From Candidatus Accumulibacter similis (GTDB lineage: Bacteria > Pseudomonadota > Gammaproteobacteria > Burkholderiales > Rhodocyclaceae): a stretch of 64,000 nt of DNA. The notes beneath the pieces are model-generated. The model did not search any database. It saw only the letters and a list, made by a program, of their open reading frames with translations, and had not been told where the DNA came from. The stretch lies in contig CP054595.1 of NCBI GenBank assembly GCA_013347225.1, positions 496,001-560,000 on the forward strand, given 5' to 3'. A program made the position numbers and the translations under genes. How positions within the stretch are numbered: position 1 is the stretch's first letter; each line of letters opens with the position of its first letter. This document shows positions 1-8,344 of this stretch, one piece after another.

Positions 1-429
1 TGTGTCGCGAGCGTCGCAGGGCCGGTTTCCGCGCAATCGCAGGGCGGTCTGTACATCGCTGGCGCAGGCTTCAGTTTCCAGGCTGCGGCCGAGCAGGCCA
101 TGGCGAACAATCCTGAGGGCCGGCGCTTCTTTCTCCTGTCGATACCACCCGAAACCGGTGCGCTCTCACGGACCGCAGCGGCACCGCTCGCCGCCGTGCG
201 AGATCGGGTGACCGCCGCCAATGGAGTCTTGTTTGTCTGCCAGCGAGATGTCGACAACGGCAGCATAGACCTGTCGGGTCTGGTGCCAGAGGTCATCCCG
301 GTGCGTGGCTGGCCACCGCTGGGAAGCAAGCAGATACCCAAGGGCCAGCGCTACTTCCCGGACGAGAACCCGGCCGTCTTGCCCAAGGCCAATGAGTCCT
401 TGCGGCGCCTGCGGACTACCTGCTCCTGA
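1..429 (+). CDS. Secreted protein of unknown function, 5' end cut by window edge
   Basis: The frame is open from the first base, and 142 residues are visible before a TGA. The first residues (CVASVAGPVSAQSQ) look like the end of a signal peptide with an AxA-like cleavage site, so probably only 10-20 residues are missing and the protein is periplasmic. The visible part has a hydrophobic strand-like segment (GVLFVCQRDVDNG) and a segment GLVPEVIPVRGWPP, a pattern loosely like DsrE-type small alpha/beta proteins. I do not recognise the family with certainty. It is followed by a 620-base stretch without a clear gene, so it appears to end a transcription unit. Confidence 0.6.
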   Translation, partial: CVASVAGPVSAQSQGGLYIAGAGFSFQAAAEQAMANNPEGRRFFLLSIPPETGALSRTAAAPLAAVRDRVTAANGVLFVCQRDVDNGSIDLSGLVPEVIPVRGWPPLGSKQIPKGQRYFPDENPAVLPKANESLRRLRTTCS

Positions 430-1050
430 CCGATGCCTGTCGCCGGGAGGCAGCCCGGAACCGCTCCCGTCGCCAGGAGCGATTCGACTGCCCCCCGTGT
501 GCCACGCCGGCACGCGGCAGCACTTTCTCACTTGGGAACGGGTGCCCCGCGCCGGATTTCGCGGTGCGGAACCCTCTTCCTCGTGGCGGCCTCGAGGGCA
601 ATCGCTGCCGATCACAAGGATTGAGCCCGAGACTTTCGCAAGCTGGCCACGGAATCCAGCCACGCGCTGGCCCCTGATGCTGTTGGCCGTGCTGTCGAGC
701 AGCGGCGGAAATCTGCCCGGGCCGCCCTTTGCTTTCGACACGGTGGCGATGCTCGCACTGACGACGCGCTTCCCGTGCCAACGATGACGGCCGAGTCACC
801 GAACAGCATTGCGTGATTCGCGTGCGTTGGGTAGTATCCCGCGCAGTATCTCGATCTTGGGGGGGTACGACGGTACACTCAACCAGCCCGTGATGCCGGA
901 AGCCGAGACTTGCGTCCGTCGCTTTCGCACGGCGACGATACCCTCGTCCGTGCCGCGCAGATGCCGCGAGAGCTTGGGTCGACGTCGGGGTTTGCATGCC
1001 GGACCATGACAACGAATGAATCCATCGTCCCGCGATTTCGGAGATCCCGG
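430..1050. other. 621-base stretch without a supported gene
   Basis: Open frames here are short or simply antisense to neighbours, and none has a convincing start, ribosome binding site or recognisable product. A run of seven G lies near 858-864. The 3' part probably holds the promoter of the solute-binding protein gene that follows. Confidence 0.5.
809..837 (+). promoter_or_regulatory. Possible sigma-70 promoter upstream of the binding-protein gene
   Basis: TTGCGT at 809-814 and TAGTAT at 832-837 are separated by 17 bases. They match the -35 and -10 consensus at 3/6 and 4/6 positions. The site lies about 210 bases upstream of the start at 1051. This is sequence resemblance only, and such matches occur by chance. 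Confidence 0.2.
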
Positions 1051-2073
1051 ATGAAACTGGCTGCTTGCTGTGCGGCCCTGTTGGCTCTGATGCTCGCGGC
1101 CGTGCCACAGGTCGAGTCCGCCGAGGTTCTCAACGGTGTGACATCGCGTGGGCAACTGCGCTGCGGGGTGAGTGAGGACATTCCTGGTTTCTCCGAGCGC
1201 GATGCCAACGGACAGTGGCGCGGGCTGGAAGTCGACTTCTGCCGTGCGGTCGCTGCGGCGGTGCTGAACGACCCCGAGAAAGTGGAGTTCGTGCCGCTGC
1301 AGACGACCGCACGATTTCCCGCGCTGCAGACGCGCAGGGTCGACCTGCTGCTTGCCAACACGACATGGACCCTCACCCGTGAGGCCGTATTGAGGGTGCG
1401 CTTTCCCGGCATCCTCCTTTACGATGGCCAGGGCTTCATGGTCGCAGCCGCCAAGGTGGCCACGCTCGCCGACCTGGACGGTGCGACCATTTGCGTCGAG
1501 AAGGGAACGACGCACCAGCGTACCCTGGAGGCTTATTTCAAGGCGAAAGGCAGGTCGTTCCGCCTTCTGCCCATGGCCTCGGCCCACAAAGCGGCGGCGG
1601 CCCTCTTCGCCGGCCAATGCCAGGCCTATACTGCGGACTCCGCCGAGCTCGCGGCCATGCGTCTGCGTGCGCCGGGTGGTCCGGGGTCTTTCGTGATCCT
1701 GCCCGAACGCATTTCCAGGGAGCCGCTCGGCCCGGTCGTCTGGGGTGGCGATCCGGAGTGGGCGACGGTGATCCGTTGGGTTCTGAACATGCTGATCCTC
1801 GGCGAGGAATACGGCGTCACCCGTGACCGGATTGATGAGGAGATCAGGGACAACAGGAACCCCCTGTTGCGGCAGGATCCGTACGAGGGCAAGATCATCG
1901 CCCAGGCGTTGGGGATCGAGCCCCAGTGGGGGATCCGGGCGCTGCGGGCCGTCGGCAACTACGGCGAGGTCTTCGAGCGCAACGTCGGGCGAAACAGCCC
2001 GCTCAAGATCGAGCGCGGTCTCAACCGGCTGTGGATGCACGGTGGACTCCACTACTCGCCACCGATCGACTGA
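1051..2073 (+). CDS. Amino-acid-type periplasmic solute-binding protein (AapJ/BztA-like)
   Basis: This 340-residue type II periplasmic binding protein resembles the AapJ/BztA substrate-binding subunits of general L-amino-acid ABC transporters. A signal peptide (MKLAACCAALLALMLAAVPQVESA) precedes the mature start. Family features are LRCGVSEDIPGFSE, GLEVDFCRAVAAAV, LLLANTTWTLTREA, and a C-terminal half that includes GVTRDRIDEE and NPLLRQDPYEGK. The ATG at 1051 is chosen because GGAG lies 8 bases upstream and the signal peptide begins there; an in-frame ATG at 1006 would add a charged leader. No ABC permease or ATPase gene follows. Instead an ion-transporter permease begins 11 bases after the stop, so the pair is probably co-transcribed. 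The ligand cannot be read from the sequence. Confidence 0.88.
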   Translation: MKLAACCAALLALMLAAVPQVESAEVLNGVTSRGQLRCGVSEDIPGFSERDANGQWRGLEVDFCRAVAAAVLNDPEKVEFVPLQTTARFPALQTRRVDLLLANTTWTLTREAVLRVRFPGILLYDGQGFMVAAAKVATLADLDGATICVEKGTTHQRTLEAYFKAKGRSFRLLPMASAHKAAAALFAGQCQAYTADSAELAAMRLRAPGGPGSFVILPERISREPLGPVVWGGDPEWATVIRWVLNMLILGEEYGVTRDRIDEEIRDNRNPLLRQDPYEGKIIAQALGIEPQWGIRALRAVGNYGEVFERNVGRNSPLKIERGLNRLWMHGGLHYSPPID

Positions 2074-2084
2074 GCGATGCCCGG

Positions 2085-3425
2085 ATGACAGACTTCCAGA
2101 TCAACCTCACGATCGCTGTCTTTGCCGCGGTCATCATCTGCATCGCCTTCGATCTTGTGGACATGGTGGTCGCTGCCCTGCTCGGGGTGAGTACGCTGAT
2201 CGCGTTCGGGATCCTCGACGGCAGCGACCTGATGCCGATCGTGCACACCGCCGGTGGGCCGCTGTCGTTGCTCTTCGGTGGCATGGTGGTGGCGCGGGTG
2301 ATCGGCAAGACGGGGATCTTCGAGCGGATCGGCGACATCTTCCTGCGCGCCAGCGGCGGCAGCGGCAAGCGGCTGCTGCTGCTGATCGTCGCGATGGTCG
2401 CGCCCATCTGCGCGGTCCTGCCGAACGCCACCGCGGTCATCCTGGTGGCGCCGGTCATCGTCAACGTCTGCCGGGCGCTCCAGGTCGACTTCGTCGGGCC
2501 CCTGATCATCACGGCGATCGTCAGTAACGCCGCCGGGATGCTGACGCTGGTGGGTGACCCCGCCACCTTTCTGGTGGGCAGCGCGATAGGGTTGTCGTTT
2601 CCCGATTATTTGCGGCAGGTCAGCCTGGGCGGTCTGCTGGCCGTGCTCGCGATCGTGCCGCTGCTGCCACTACTGTTGCCGAAGGTCTGGGCGGCGCGGG
2701 TGGCCCTGCCGGAGGCCCGCCCACCCGCTCCCCTGGAACGTCCTGGTTTCCTGGTATTGTCACTGCTCGTGCTGCTGCTCATGGTGACCCTGTTCATGCT
2801 TGGCGAGTACCTGCCGACGCGCATCGTCCCGCCACAGGTCGCGATCATCGGCGCGGCGCTGGCGCTGCTCCTGGTCTATGGCGTGCGCGTCGAGCCGGTC
2901 GGCGAGGTGATCCGCGACGTGGACTGGAAGACGATCCTGTTTCTCGGCGCCATCTTCGCGCTGGTCCAGGCGTTCATCAAGACCGAGTTGCTGCAGGGGC
3001 TGTCGATCCAGGTCTACCAGTGGCTCGGCGCCGACCTGATGCCGGTGGCCTTCGTATTGCTCGCCGGCATCGGGGTGCTGTCCAGCCTGCTGGCCAACAT
3101 CCCCGTTGTCGCTGCGGCTCTGGTCATGGTCACCGGTTACCTGGTGGCGGCGGGTGCCGCCCCTGAGATCGCGTTGGCCCCGGGTTTCGTCAATTGGCCA
3201 TCGACAACGCTGCCGGTATTCGTCGCGATGATGTTCGGCGGCACCCTCGGCGGCAACGCCACGCTCATCGGCGCCGCCGCCAACGTCGTCGCCGTCGGCA
3301 TCTGCGGGGCAAATGGCCAGCGTGTGAGCTTCGCCCAGTTCCTGCGTATCGGGCTGCCGATCGCGGCGCTGCAGTTGTCGGTCGGAGCGCTCTACGTCTG
3401 GGCTCTGGCTGCGATTCTGGATTAG
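2085..3425 (+). CDS. SLC13/ArsB-NhaD-type inner-membrane permease
   Basis: This 446-residue protein has about 11-12 hydrophobic segments in two halves, as in the ion transporter superfamily (SLC13, ArsB, NhaD, CitMHS). Conserved-looking elements are GGMVVARVIGKTGIFE, LPNATAVILVAPVIV and GDPATFLVGSA in the first half, and FLGAIFALVQ and GGTLGGNATLIGAAAN in the second. The paired NAT/GDP and GGN-ATLIGAAAN motifs are the substrate and cation sites of this superfamily. It should be a proton- or sodium-coupled transporter for an anion or dicarboxylate. The start has no strong ribosome binding site and lies 11 bases after the binding-protein stop, suggesting translational coupling. Confidence 0.85.
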   Translation: MTDFQINLTIAVFAAVIICIAFDLVDMVVAALLGVSTLIAFGILDGSDLMPIVHTAGGPLSLLFGGMVVARVIGKTGIFERIGDIFLRASGGSGKRLLLLIVAMVAPICAVLPNATAVILVAPVIVNVCRALQVDFVGPLIITAIVSNAAGMLTLVGDPATFLVGSAIGLSFPDYLRQVSLGGLLAVLAIVPLLPLLLPKVWAARVALPEARPPAPLERPGFLVLSLLVLLLMVTLFMLGEYLPTRIVPPQVAIIGAALALLLVYGVRVEPVGEVIRDVDWKTILFLGAIFALVQAFIKTELLQGLSIQVYQWLGADLMPVAFVLLAGIGVLSSLLANIPVVAAALVMVTGYLVAAGAAPEIALAPGFVNWPSTTLPVFVAMMFGGTLGGNATLIGAAANVVAVGICGANGQRVSFAQFLRIGLPIAALQLSVGALYVWALAAILD

Positions 3426-3570
3426 CCGCCCAGTGTCCGGACGTCGTCCGACGGCGCTGATGGCGAGCCCGCGCCTTGCCGAGAGTTCACAGGGCGCGCG
3501 ACCGCAGGGCTCCCCGTGCGCCGAGGGCGCTGCCGCTGGTGAGGCGCTACGCGCAGCCTGTCAGGCAGAG

Positions 3571-3792
3571 TCAGTCGCCTCCTCTGGCGTGGCGAATCCA
3601 GTCGCGCAGCAGGGTCACGAGGGAACTGCCCGTCAGCATGCCGAGAAGGTAGACGCCGATGACCAGGAGAAAGACCGGGACGGTCGCACTCATTCCCAGC
3701 AGTGACACCGTGACCGCGTTGAGGTTCTGGACCTTGAAGAGCAGTACGATGGCGGTGGCAACCACGACCAGTCCGATATAGACGTAACGCAT
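3571..3792 (-). CDS. LapA (DUF1049) family small membrane protein
   Basis: This 73-residue protein has two membrane helices (about residues 3-19 and 39-58) joined by a short loop with VQNLNAVTVSLLG. That loop is the hallmark of the LapA/DUF1049 family, which in E. coli works with LapB in lipopolysaccharide assembly control. The ATG at 3792 has a strong GGAGGAG site just upstream. The C-terminus is short and basic (LLRDWIRHARGGD). There is no LapB neighbour, so an LPS role is only inferred from the family. It converges on the permease gene with a 145-base gap. Confidence 0.8.
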   Translation of the reverse strand: MRYVYIGLVVVATAIVLLFKVQNLNAVTVSLLGMSATVPVFLLVIGVYLLGMLTGSSLVTLLRDWIRHARGGD

Positions 3793-4000
3793 TTCATCTC
3801 CTCCGTTGTAGCAGTGTCGAATCCTGGCGGGACTGCGAAGTCCGGCACAAACCAAGGGGCGCGGCACCAGTGCCAGCAGGAATGCCGCGACGTCGCGCGG
3901 CGGCGCGCAGCCGGCGGTCGATCCGGTGCGTGCCGGCAGGTCGGCTGACCCTTCATCTGCGCTTGCGGCGTACCGTGGCGAGTCGTTGGCAGGGCTTGCC

Positions 4001-5089
4001 TTACCTGGCTTCTGCGTTGGCGTTGAGCACACGCTGCCCGTCTGCGCGATGCACATCGAGCATGCCGCCGCGCACGCTCCACACAGTTGCCGTTGCCAGC
4101 GCCGCCAGGAACTCGCGTTCCTGCTGCATCACGCCTTCGCCGGCGCAGGCCTTGCTCGTCGTCATCGCCGGCCCGACGGTCATCCGCGCACCGTCACTCG
4201 AGTAAGGCGCGCGGAAGCTGTTGCAGCCGGCGTGCCCCTGTATCATTCCAGCGTCGAAGGACAGCGTCAGATCGGTACCGGCCAGGGGCCCCACCACCGC
4301 GTCCCGGCCGTTGTTGAAACCGGTGACATGCCAGACGACGCCTGTCAGGGTTGGCGGAGGTTCGGCCTGAAAAGCGAGCGCCGCAGACGCTGCCGGAGTG
4401 AGCGTCAGCCGGTCGCCATCGACCGCGTAGCGAACGGTGCCGGCGAGAGCGGCCAGAACCGCCTTCTCGAGTGCCATTGCCGAAGGCGGGCAGGCCATCA
4501 TGGTCCCGGCCAGCGGGGCGAAGGTGATGCGGTCGCCTGCGATCGTGTAGCCGCCAAAAAACTGGTTGCAACCGGAAAACCCGACGACTCGCCCGGCCTC
4601 GAAGCGAGCCGTCACCGGCTGCCCGGTCTGGCCGGTGGTGCCGGGCTCTCTGCTGGCGATGGCGGAGAGGCGCCACGTCGGACCCTCGATGGTCATGGCC
4701 GGCGGCGGCGTCCCGGTCGCAGCCGGGACCCGGCAACAGCCGACGAGCAGACGTCCATCGGGCAGCGACACGCGCCCGGTGATGGGGTGCTGCACCTCGG
4801 ACATGCCATCGCTGCAGGTTGCACCGGTGAGGAAGGCCACCAGTTCACCAGTTCGGCCGCTGGTCGGCCTGCCGCGCCATGCACGTTCCGTCGGTATCTC
4901 CGGACGCGTCTCACTGCCGCGGTACTCGATGGGCCCTTGATCGGCAAACTCCAGCCGTGCCGTGCCATGTGGGGCAAACGACAGGCTCCACGAAGGCTCA
5001 TTGCCGAAACAGATCAGCGATGCCTCCGCTGCCGTGGCAGGCAGTGAGCAGGCGAGGGAGACCCCGAGTGCAGCGGCGAACTTCAACAT
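4001..5089 (-). CDS. Secreted protein with two META (HslJ-like) domains
   Basis: This 362-residue protein has a signal peptide (MLKFAAALGVSLACSLPATAAEA). An N-terminal region (about 24-125) with ICFGNEPSWSLSF resembles the COG3650-type domain that often precedes META domains. Two META/HslJ-like repeats follow: about 135-235 with GFSGCNQFFGGYTI, and about 245-345 with GHAGCNSFRAPYS. The G-C-N motif in each repeat is the family signature. META proteins are periplasmic or lipid-anchored and are linked to heat or antibiotic stress, but their biochemistry is poorly known. The start at 5089 is chosen because the signal peptide begins there; an upstream extension would be arginine-rich and implausible. 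It is probably a single-gene unit. Confidence 0.75.
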   Translation of the reverse strand: MLKFAAALGVSLACSLPATAAEASLICFGNEPSWSLSFAPHGTARLEFADQGPIEYRGSETRPEIPTERAWRGRPTSGRTGELVAFLTGATCSDGMSEVQHPITGRVSLPDGRLLVGCCRVPAATGTPPPAMTIEGPTWRLSAIASREPGTTGQTGQPVTARFEAGRVVGFSGCNQFFGGYTIAGDRITFAPLAGTMMACPPSAMALEKAVLAALAGTVRYAVDGDRLTLTPAASAALAFQAEPPPTLTGVVWHVTGFNNGRDAVVGPLAGTDLTLSFDAGMIQGHAGCNSFRAPYSSDGARMTVGPAMTTSKACAGEGVMQQEREFLAALATATVWSVRGGMLDVHRADGQRVLNANAEAR

Positions 5090-5392
5090 GTCCGGTTCAT
5101 CCCCGATCAAGAAAACCCTGCAACGGCACGCGCCACCTGCGGCGTGGTCGGGTGCGCATTTGTGCTGGAATTCCGGGGCCGGCAGCCAGCGAAAGAACCG
5201 GCAATGTCGACCCGCCGGCAACGCCATCCCTTGCGTTCGCTGCGGCATCCATGTCGTCGCTTCGTGATGCCCTGCCGCCGCATCATTGCGCCCGTGTTGA
5301 GCGTCGAGGCAGCCCGGCAAGACCCGGACGCCAGGACTCGCGGTACCACCACCGCTGCCGACGCGAGCCGCCAGCCTGTGGTCTGGTCACCA
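5090..5392. other. 303-base intergenic stretch
   Basis: The stretch lies between two minus-strand genes and should contain the promoter of the META-domain gene. No gene, clear hairpin with a T-tract or repeat was seen. Confidence 0.5.
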
Positions 5393-5980
5393 TCACTCGC
5401 CGCACAACAGGCGAATGCGGCGCTCGGCAAGGGTGAATGCCTCGTCGGTTTCGGCATTCAGGGCTTGCTGTTTGGCCTGGTCGCAGGCATTGGCAGCCTG
5501 CACGTCGGCAGCCGCTGTTGCCGCAACGGTCGGCTGTGCGGTGCGCGTGGGGGCGCAGCGGTCGTCGGAGACGAGCCGGATGTTGTTGAACTGGCCCTGT
5601 TCGACGGCCACACAATCCCCGACGACCTTGCCCGCCTGGTCGGAAACGATGCGCACCGTCGCGCCGCCGGTGGTCAGTACCGTGTACTCGAAGGACTGCG
5701 AGCGGCCGGCCAGATGGCCAACCCCTCGCCCGGCGGCTGCGCCGCCGATGGTGCGCAGGGCGCGATTGCTGCCGGACTGCCCGCTGCCGGTCAACAGGCC
5801 AATGCCGCCGCCAACGATGGTGCCGACGTTCTGGGCAGTCGTGTCGGTGACGGTCGTCGCCACGACGTTGGTCACGCGCCCGTACTGCACGCGCGACTGA
5901 GCTTCGGCCAGCGTCGAGCCGAGGCCGAGTGCGAGCGCGGCTGCGCCCAGGGTCGCGTGGAAGAATGAATTGTTTTTCAT
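5393..5980 (-). CDS. Glycine-zipper envelope protein (SlyB-like domain, no lipobox)
   Basis: This 195-residue protein has a signal peptide ending at TLAEAQS. Residues about 45-90 form a glycine zipper (GTIVGGGIGLLTGSGQSG, GGAAAGRGVGHLAG), the 2TM helical hairpin found in SlyB/RcsF-type and other outer-membrane-associated proteins. A beta-rich region follows (FEYTVLTTGGATVRIV, GKVVGDCVAVEQG), then an Ala/Asn-rich tail with three cysteines. ATG 5980 is preceded by GGAG at 8 bases. Unlike the related gene at 19208-19663 it lacks a lipobox cysteine, so it is probably soluble or membrane-inserted rather than lipid-anchored. It may stabilise the envelope. Confidence 0.72.
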   Translation of the reverse strand: MKNNSFFHATLGAAALALGLGSTLAEAQSRVQYGRVTNVVATTVTDTTAQNVGTIVGGGIGLLTGSGQSGSNRALRTIGGAAAGRGVGHLAGRSQSFEYTVLTTGGATVRIVSDQAGKVVGDCVAVEQGQFNNIRLVSDDRCAPTRTAQPTVAATAAADVQAANACDQAKQQALNAETDEAFTLAERRIRLLCGE

Positions 5981-6056
5981 GGACTTGCTCCAAAGTGGGT
6001 GAGTGGTAGGGGGCTGGAGCGCGAATGGCTCGCTGCCACGGCTCGACAAATCGGGA

Positions 6057-6434
6057 TCAGGCGAGGGCCTTGGCCTTCAGTTTGGAAAACTCTTCCGGAG
6101 TGATCGTACCGGCGTCCAGCAGCGCCTTGGCGTCGGCGATCTGTTCGGCGGGCGACCTTCCGGCCACCCGCCTGATGTAGGACTCCGCCTCGGATCGCGA
6201 ATGCTCATACGAGGCGCGTTGCCTCGCGGCCATGCCTTTGCCGCGAGTGATCACGTACACCAGTGCGGTCAACATGGGCAGAAAGAGCAGGCAGATGAGC
6301 CACAAGGCCTTGGAGCCACCCCCGAGTTCGCTGTCCGTGAAGAGATCGGAAACGATGCGGAACAGGATCAGCAGATATCCCACGAACAGGAACGCCGAGG
6401 CGATCAGCCACATGAAATCCCAGAAATTGCTCAT
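6057..6434 (-). CDS. Small PLDc_N/SHOCT-domain membrane protein
   Basis: This 125-residue protein begins with two membrane helices (about 5-27 and 41-63). Between them is SDLFTDSELGGGSKALWLI, typical of the PLDc_N/phospholipase-D-nuclease N-terminal membrane domain. The C-terminus ends with a SHOCT motif (AEQIADAKALLDAGTITPEEFSKLKAKAL), a short helical pair at the end of many unrelated proteins. AAGGTGG lies upstream of ATG 6434. The function of such proteins is unknown; they are thought to be membrane adaptors. It sits 76 bases upstream of the glycine-zipper gene on the same strand and may be co-transcribed with it. Confidence 0.75.
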   Translation of the reverse strand: MSNFWDFMWLIASAFLFVGYLLILFRIVSDLFTDSELGGGSKALWLICLLFLPMLTALVYVITRGKGMAARQRASYEHSRSEAESYIRRVAGRSPAEQIADAKALLDAGTITPEEFSKLKAKALA

Positions 6435-6958
6435 CAAGAACCACCTTTCAAAAACCGCTGGAGTTGCAAGATGCCGCCTGCTGCATTGTGCCCTGGGTCG
6501 AGTCGCGCAGCAAGTTTCGGCCAAGGGCTCGGCGACCGATTCGCCAGCGCCCCCGGAGCTCACTGCCTTGGCATGACATCGCTTTGCCGATGAGCAACCG
6601 TGAGCAGCGCCGTGGCGCCTTGACCGGCGCCGTCAGCGCCAAATGGCGGAAATGAAGCGAAGGCGCCGGTCGTTGTCGAGCGGAGCTTCGCCGTGGCCGG
6701 AGCGAGATTGCGCCTTCAGGCGGCCGGCTACGAGAGACCGTCGATGGAGTGGACCGGTGCAGGCCGCGAGGTCAGGCTCGCGGGCGCTCGAAGTGGTGCC
6801 CGCGTGTGCAGAATCCCGGCCAGTTGCCGGCATTGCGCAGCGAGTAGCGAAAGCACGTTTGGGCAAAGCCCCGTGCGCCGCTGTCCCGCGCTGGCTGCTT
6901 GGCAAGACGCCGATGCGGGGGCTTCGGGCGAGGGAGCCGGCCGGCCCGCTCGCCGAGT
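6435..6958. other. 524-base stretch without a supported gene
   Basis: This region lies between two minus-strand genes. Frames are open on both strands, but all give Arg/Ala-rich compositions expected from random high-GC sequence, with no recognisable domain. It should hold the promoter of the SHOCT gene. Confidence 0.5.
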
Positions 6959-7915
6959 TCAGAACCGCCCGATGAAGGTGGCGCCGAAAAGGGGCGCCGG
7001 ATCGAAATCGTCCTTGCGCAACAGGTTGCCGGATGAATTTTCCACCCGGAGTTGCCCGGCCACCACGATGCCGCCGTAGAGATGCAGCGCCATCTGGTCG
7101 GTGAACTGGCGCGAGACCCGGAGGAATATCGGCACCCCGCGCTCCTCGCCAACCCCGTCCGGTGTCGGACCATCGTCACTCAGACGAAAGCGCATGGCCC
7201 GGTAGGACACACCGACGCCCGCGGTCCAACCGCCATCGAACTGGTAGTCGAGTTCGATGCCGGCGGGGCCGGTCGGCCCGCTCGCCAGGGGGTTGATCAG
7301 GCGCCAGCGCTCACCGAGGCGCCAATCGACGAGCAGAAACGGGTACACGCTGGTCTTCTCGATCCCGTCGTATACGCCAATTCCCAGACCGATGAGATTG
7401 CCATCAGCGAACCGTCTGGTGCCAGAGAAGAGGGCACCCCAGACGAGCGAGTCGCCCGTGCTCGCACCGTTTTCCCTGAACCAGTCGACCGAGGGCGCTA
7501 CCGCCAGTCGCCAGCCATCGCCGACCGCGAAGGACACCGGCAGGCTTACACCATAACGCTGGACGACGCCCCAGGGTGAACTGCCGCCCCATGACCTTGC
7601 GCCCGAGAAGGAATAGTCGAGATAGTCGTAGTTGAGCGTCACGCCTGCCCGCGTGCCGCCGCCAAAGTCGTAGGAAGCGCCGCCCCTCACGACTGCGCCG
7701 CCGACCGTGAAGTCACCCCCGTTGTCGAGGTCTGCGCTCCCCTGGTAGAGCGGCGTGACTGAAACGAAGGGTTGCCAGGCTGTGGCTCCGCGCCCCTGCG
7801 TCGGGGGAGCATCCGTGACTGGGTCGACATAGGCACCGGCCCGCGCCGGGCCAGCCGCCACGGGCAGCGCACCCAGCAGCACCACCATCGCAACGCGCCA
7901 AGACGAAACGTTCAT
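6959..7915 (-). CDS. Outer-membrane beta-barrel protein (DUF6268/MipA-like)
   Basis: This 318-residue protein has a signal peptide (MNVSSWRVAMVVLLGALPVAAGPARA). The mature part alternates polar and hydrophobic residues in amphipathic strands, with aromatic girdle residues (YGVSLPVSFAVGDGWRLAV, VYPFLLVDWRLGERWRLI). It ends in phenylalanine (GATFIGRF), the C-terminal signature recognised by the Bam complex. The overall pattern resembles DUF6268 or MipA/OmpV-type barrels, and the cargo is unknown. ATG 7915 is preferred over 7939 because GAGGG lies just upstream and the signal peptide fits. It appears monocistronic. Confidence 0.72.
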   Translation of the reverse strand: MNVSSWRVAMVVLLGALPVAAGPARAGAYVDPVTDAPPTQGRGATAWQPFVSVTPLYQGSADLDNGGDFTVGGAVVRGGASYDFGGGTRAGVTLNYDYLDYSFSGARSWGGSSPWGVVQRYGVSLPVSFAVGDGWRLAVAPSVDWFRENGASTGDSLVWGALFSGTRRFADGNLIGLGIGVYDGIEKTSVYPFLLVDWRLGERWRLINPLASGPTGPAGIELDYQFDGGWTAGVGVSYRAMRFRLSDDGPTPDGVGEERGVPIFLRVSRQFTDQMALHLYGGIVVAGQLRVENSSGNLLRKDDFDPAPLFGATFIGRF

Positions 7916-8344
7916 ACGACCCTCGCTAAGAAAGTTCACCGGATTGGCCGCAGCATAGCGTGGATGTGGATGGGGTGGTGCGTCGCCTGCCCGCGACTTC
8001 GCTGCCCGTCGGGTCTACCGTTGCACGGTGGCAACAGGGTGTCATGCGTCACGGCGAACGAAACGCGGCAAGGCGAGCGAGGCTTTCGCATTGCGGTACT
8101 CCTGCACCGGCCGGGCGACCATCGGTTCAGTCATGCACGCGCGTCGCCAGCAGCCTCGCTGACCGCGAGGCCAGGAGAATGTCACGGTCCTGGCCAAGCT
8201 GCCAGCCAGCACGCTCCCGGCTGGCCGCTCGATGACGAGGCGAGAATTCCCTGGAGCGGCGGTGATGGCGACGCCGCGGCGCGACCTTGGCGACGACCTC
8301 CGGGCGACGCGCCTGGCATGCTGGCCGCAGGCCGATGGCTGCCT
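7916..8344. other. 429-base stretch without a supported gene
   Basis: No coding region with a credible start or product was found between the barrel gene and the hydrolase gene, both on the minus strand. The promoter of the barrel gene probably lies near 7920-8000. Confidence 0.5.
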
